From VFKE01 sp043758025 (GTDB taxonomy: Bacteria > Verrucomicrobiota > Verrucomicrobiia > Verrucomicrobiales > Verrucomicrobiaceae), in NCBI GenBank assembly GCA_043758025.1, contig JAYVOH010000026.1, positions 1 to 6,772 of the forward strand: a stretch of DNA of 6,772 bases. Reading direction: 5' to 3'. The notes under the pieces are model-generated. The model saw nothing but the letters and a program-made list of their open reading frames with translations. It was not told the origin of the DNA and made no database searches. Below, piece after piece: positions 6,093 to 6,772 of the stretch (positions are counted from its first letter, which is position 1; every line of letters begins with the position of its first letter). Both the position numbers and the translations under genes were made by a program.

Positions 6093-6112
6093 GCGGACGA
6101 TGCCTCATCCGC
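6093..6112 (-). other. 8-bp hairpin just upstream of the SDR start
   Basis: Read on the - strand, GCGGATGA-GGCA-TCGTCCGC forms an 8-bp stem (one G-U pair) with a four-base loop, ending 11 bases before the SDR ATG at 6081. No T-run follows, so it is not a typical terminator. It could modulate translation of the SDR gene or stabilise a processed end between the YidB-like gene and the SDR gene. Confidence 0.35.
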
Positions 6113-6152
6113 GATGACAATCAACCGTAGCCCGCGAGTCCGGTCGAGATTC

Positions 6153-6577
6153 TCAAACTTTCCCGCGCAGGCTGTTCAGCAACGAGGGCAAGAGCGCAGC
6201 CAATCCCTGATGATGATCCACCGAAGGATCCACCTGACCGGATGGCGTCAGTTTATCAATAACCTTAGGGAGGAATTCCGCGAGCAAGCTGGAGGCTTTG
6301 CTGGTATCAATGCCCAGCTTTGCGGCCACCGCACTGATCTGATCGGCTCCGAGTGCATGATGCACCTGATCTGCGAGACGGGCTTGTTCTCGCCCATCCC
6401 GACCCACGAGGCTGCGGCGTCACCGAGACCGCCTTTGGTAAATTTATCCAGCAAACCTTGCACGCCGCCATTGCCACTCATTAGTCCGCCCAGTGCGCCC
6501 ATGAGCGGGTTTTCTGCACCAGCAGGAGCAGTGGCTTTTCCAGTCAGTGAACCCATTAGTGTATCGAGAAGCCCCAT
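6153..6577 (-). pseudogene. YidB/DUF937-like gene with a single-base frameshift
   Basis: Two adjoining reading frames together encode one YidB-like (DUF937) protein of about 141 residues; E. coli YidB is about 130. The first frame (6577 to about 6374) gives 'MGLLDTLMGSLTG', a Gly-rich stretch, 'GGVQGLLDKFTKGGLGD' and 'SWVGMGENKPVS'. The second (about 6374 to the TGA at 6153) continues with 'ADQVHHALGADQISAVAAKL', 'GIDTSKASSLLAEFLPKVID' and 'LLPSLLNSLRGKV'. Restoring one base near 6374-6377 joins them as '...NKPVS-ADQVHHALG...', with the same spacing as 'NQPVSGEQLESALG' in E. coli YidB. Left as it is, the first frame runs 41 unrelated residues further and stops at 6248. The function of YidB is not established. 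The gene precedes the SDR gene on the same strand, with a 71-base gap. A true mutation and a base-calling error are both possible. The start lacks a Shine-Dalgarno but has an A-rich leader. Confidence 0.85.
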
Positions 6578-6676
6578 ATTTTTTTAGTTTGAGAGTCACA
6601 GCCATCCCACAGGCGATTGAAGTTTTGAGGTAAAGAGTGCTGACTGAGGGCGAGAAGCGGCTTGATTTGGAGTGCA
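6578..6676. other. Divergent intergenic spacer, probably containing the left end of an IS element
   Basis: Spacer of 99 bases between the divergent YidB-like gene and the transposase-like gene. No convincing -35/-10 pair is visible on either strand. An A-rich stretch on the - strand (CTAAAAAAAT) immediately precedes the YidB-like ATG. The boundary of any insertion sequence must lie in this spacer. Confidence 0.35.
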
Positions 6677-6772
6677 ATGTCAAAATCAAAACGCACTCAC
6701 GCCACCCAGCCAGCACGTCACCCTATCAATGTTCTTGGGCAGATTCTCAAGTTCATTCCGCGTGACATCATT
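6677..6772 (+). CDS. N-terminus of an IS4-type (DUF4372) transposase, cut by the window edge
   Basis: The frame from ATG 6677 is open for 32 codons to the end of the window. It encodes a basic lead-in 'MSKSKRTHATQPARHP' followed by 'INVLGQILKFIPRDII'. The latter closely resembles the start of the DUF4372 domain found at the N-terminus of many IS4-family transposases (pattern: FxQLLxxIPRxxF). GGAG at 6669-6672 gives a good Shine-Dalgarno four bases before the ATG. If correct, the left end of an insertion sequence lies between the YidB-like start (6577) and here. Its terminal inverted repeat cannot be identified without the other end. The opposite strand is also open over 6686-6772 but matches nothing I recognise. 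Confidence 0.62.
   Translation, partial: MSKSKRTHATQPARHPINVLGQILKFIPRDII

Noticed and set aside
6686..6772. Open frame on the - strand entering from the right edge and stopping at 6686
   Set aside because: Its 28 residues match nothing I recognise, whereas the + strand reading of the same bases has a ribosome-binding site and a DUF4372-like motif.

Overview
The window is 6772 bases of fairly GC-rich bacterial DNA. It reads as accessory-rich chromosome from a Verrucomicrobiota-like organism. That placement is an inference: it rests on the membrane-anchored GH75-type protein and the general protein flavour, not on any marker gene. All coding stretches are close together and no gene-free stretch exceeds about 160 bases.

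Left part, + strand (1-2813): a two-gene type II toxin-antitoxin module (antitoxin 123-374, ParE/RelE-like toxin 374-676) is followed by a short spacer holding a 15-bp RNA-type hairpin. After that comes a complete transketolase gene, tkt (834-2813), whose catalytic residues can all be read.

Middle, + strand (2857-3544): an MNT nucleotidyltransferase and a HEPN-domain protein form a second toxin-antitoxin-like pair. The HEPN gene is a chimera. Its last 28 codons are a second, diverged copy of the 3' end of tkt (84% nucleotide identity over 87 bases, differences mostly in third codon positions), read in the same frame. The MNT-HEPN cassette is therefore bracketed by two tkt tails, which records an insertion or recombination event at the 3' end of tkt. 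A pair of inverted REP-like hairpins with GTAG tetranucleotides (3568-3632) separates this block from the convergent genes to the right.

Right part, - strand (6577 down to 3644): a YidB/DUF937-like gene broken by a one-base deletion, then a short-chain dehydrogenase/reductase, then (11 bases further on) a single-pass membrane protein with a GH75 chitosanase-like extracytoplasmic domain. The last two probably form an operon. At the right edge, on the + strand, the first 32 codons of an IS4-type (DUF4372) transposase run out of the window.

Overall, a housekeeping pentose-phosphate gene sits between two toxin-antitoxin modules, with a REP pair, a transposase and a broken gene nearby. The most interesting object is the tkt-tail duplication and the resulting HEPN-transketolase chimera.
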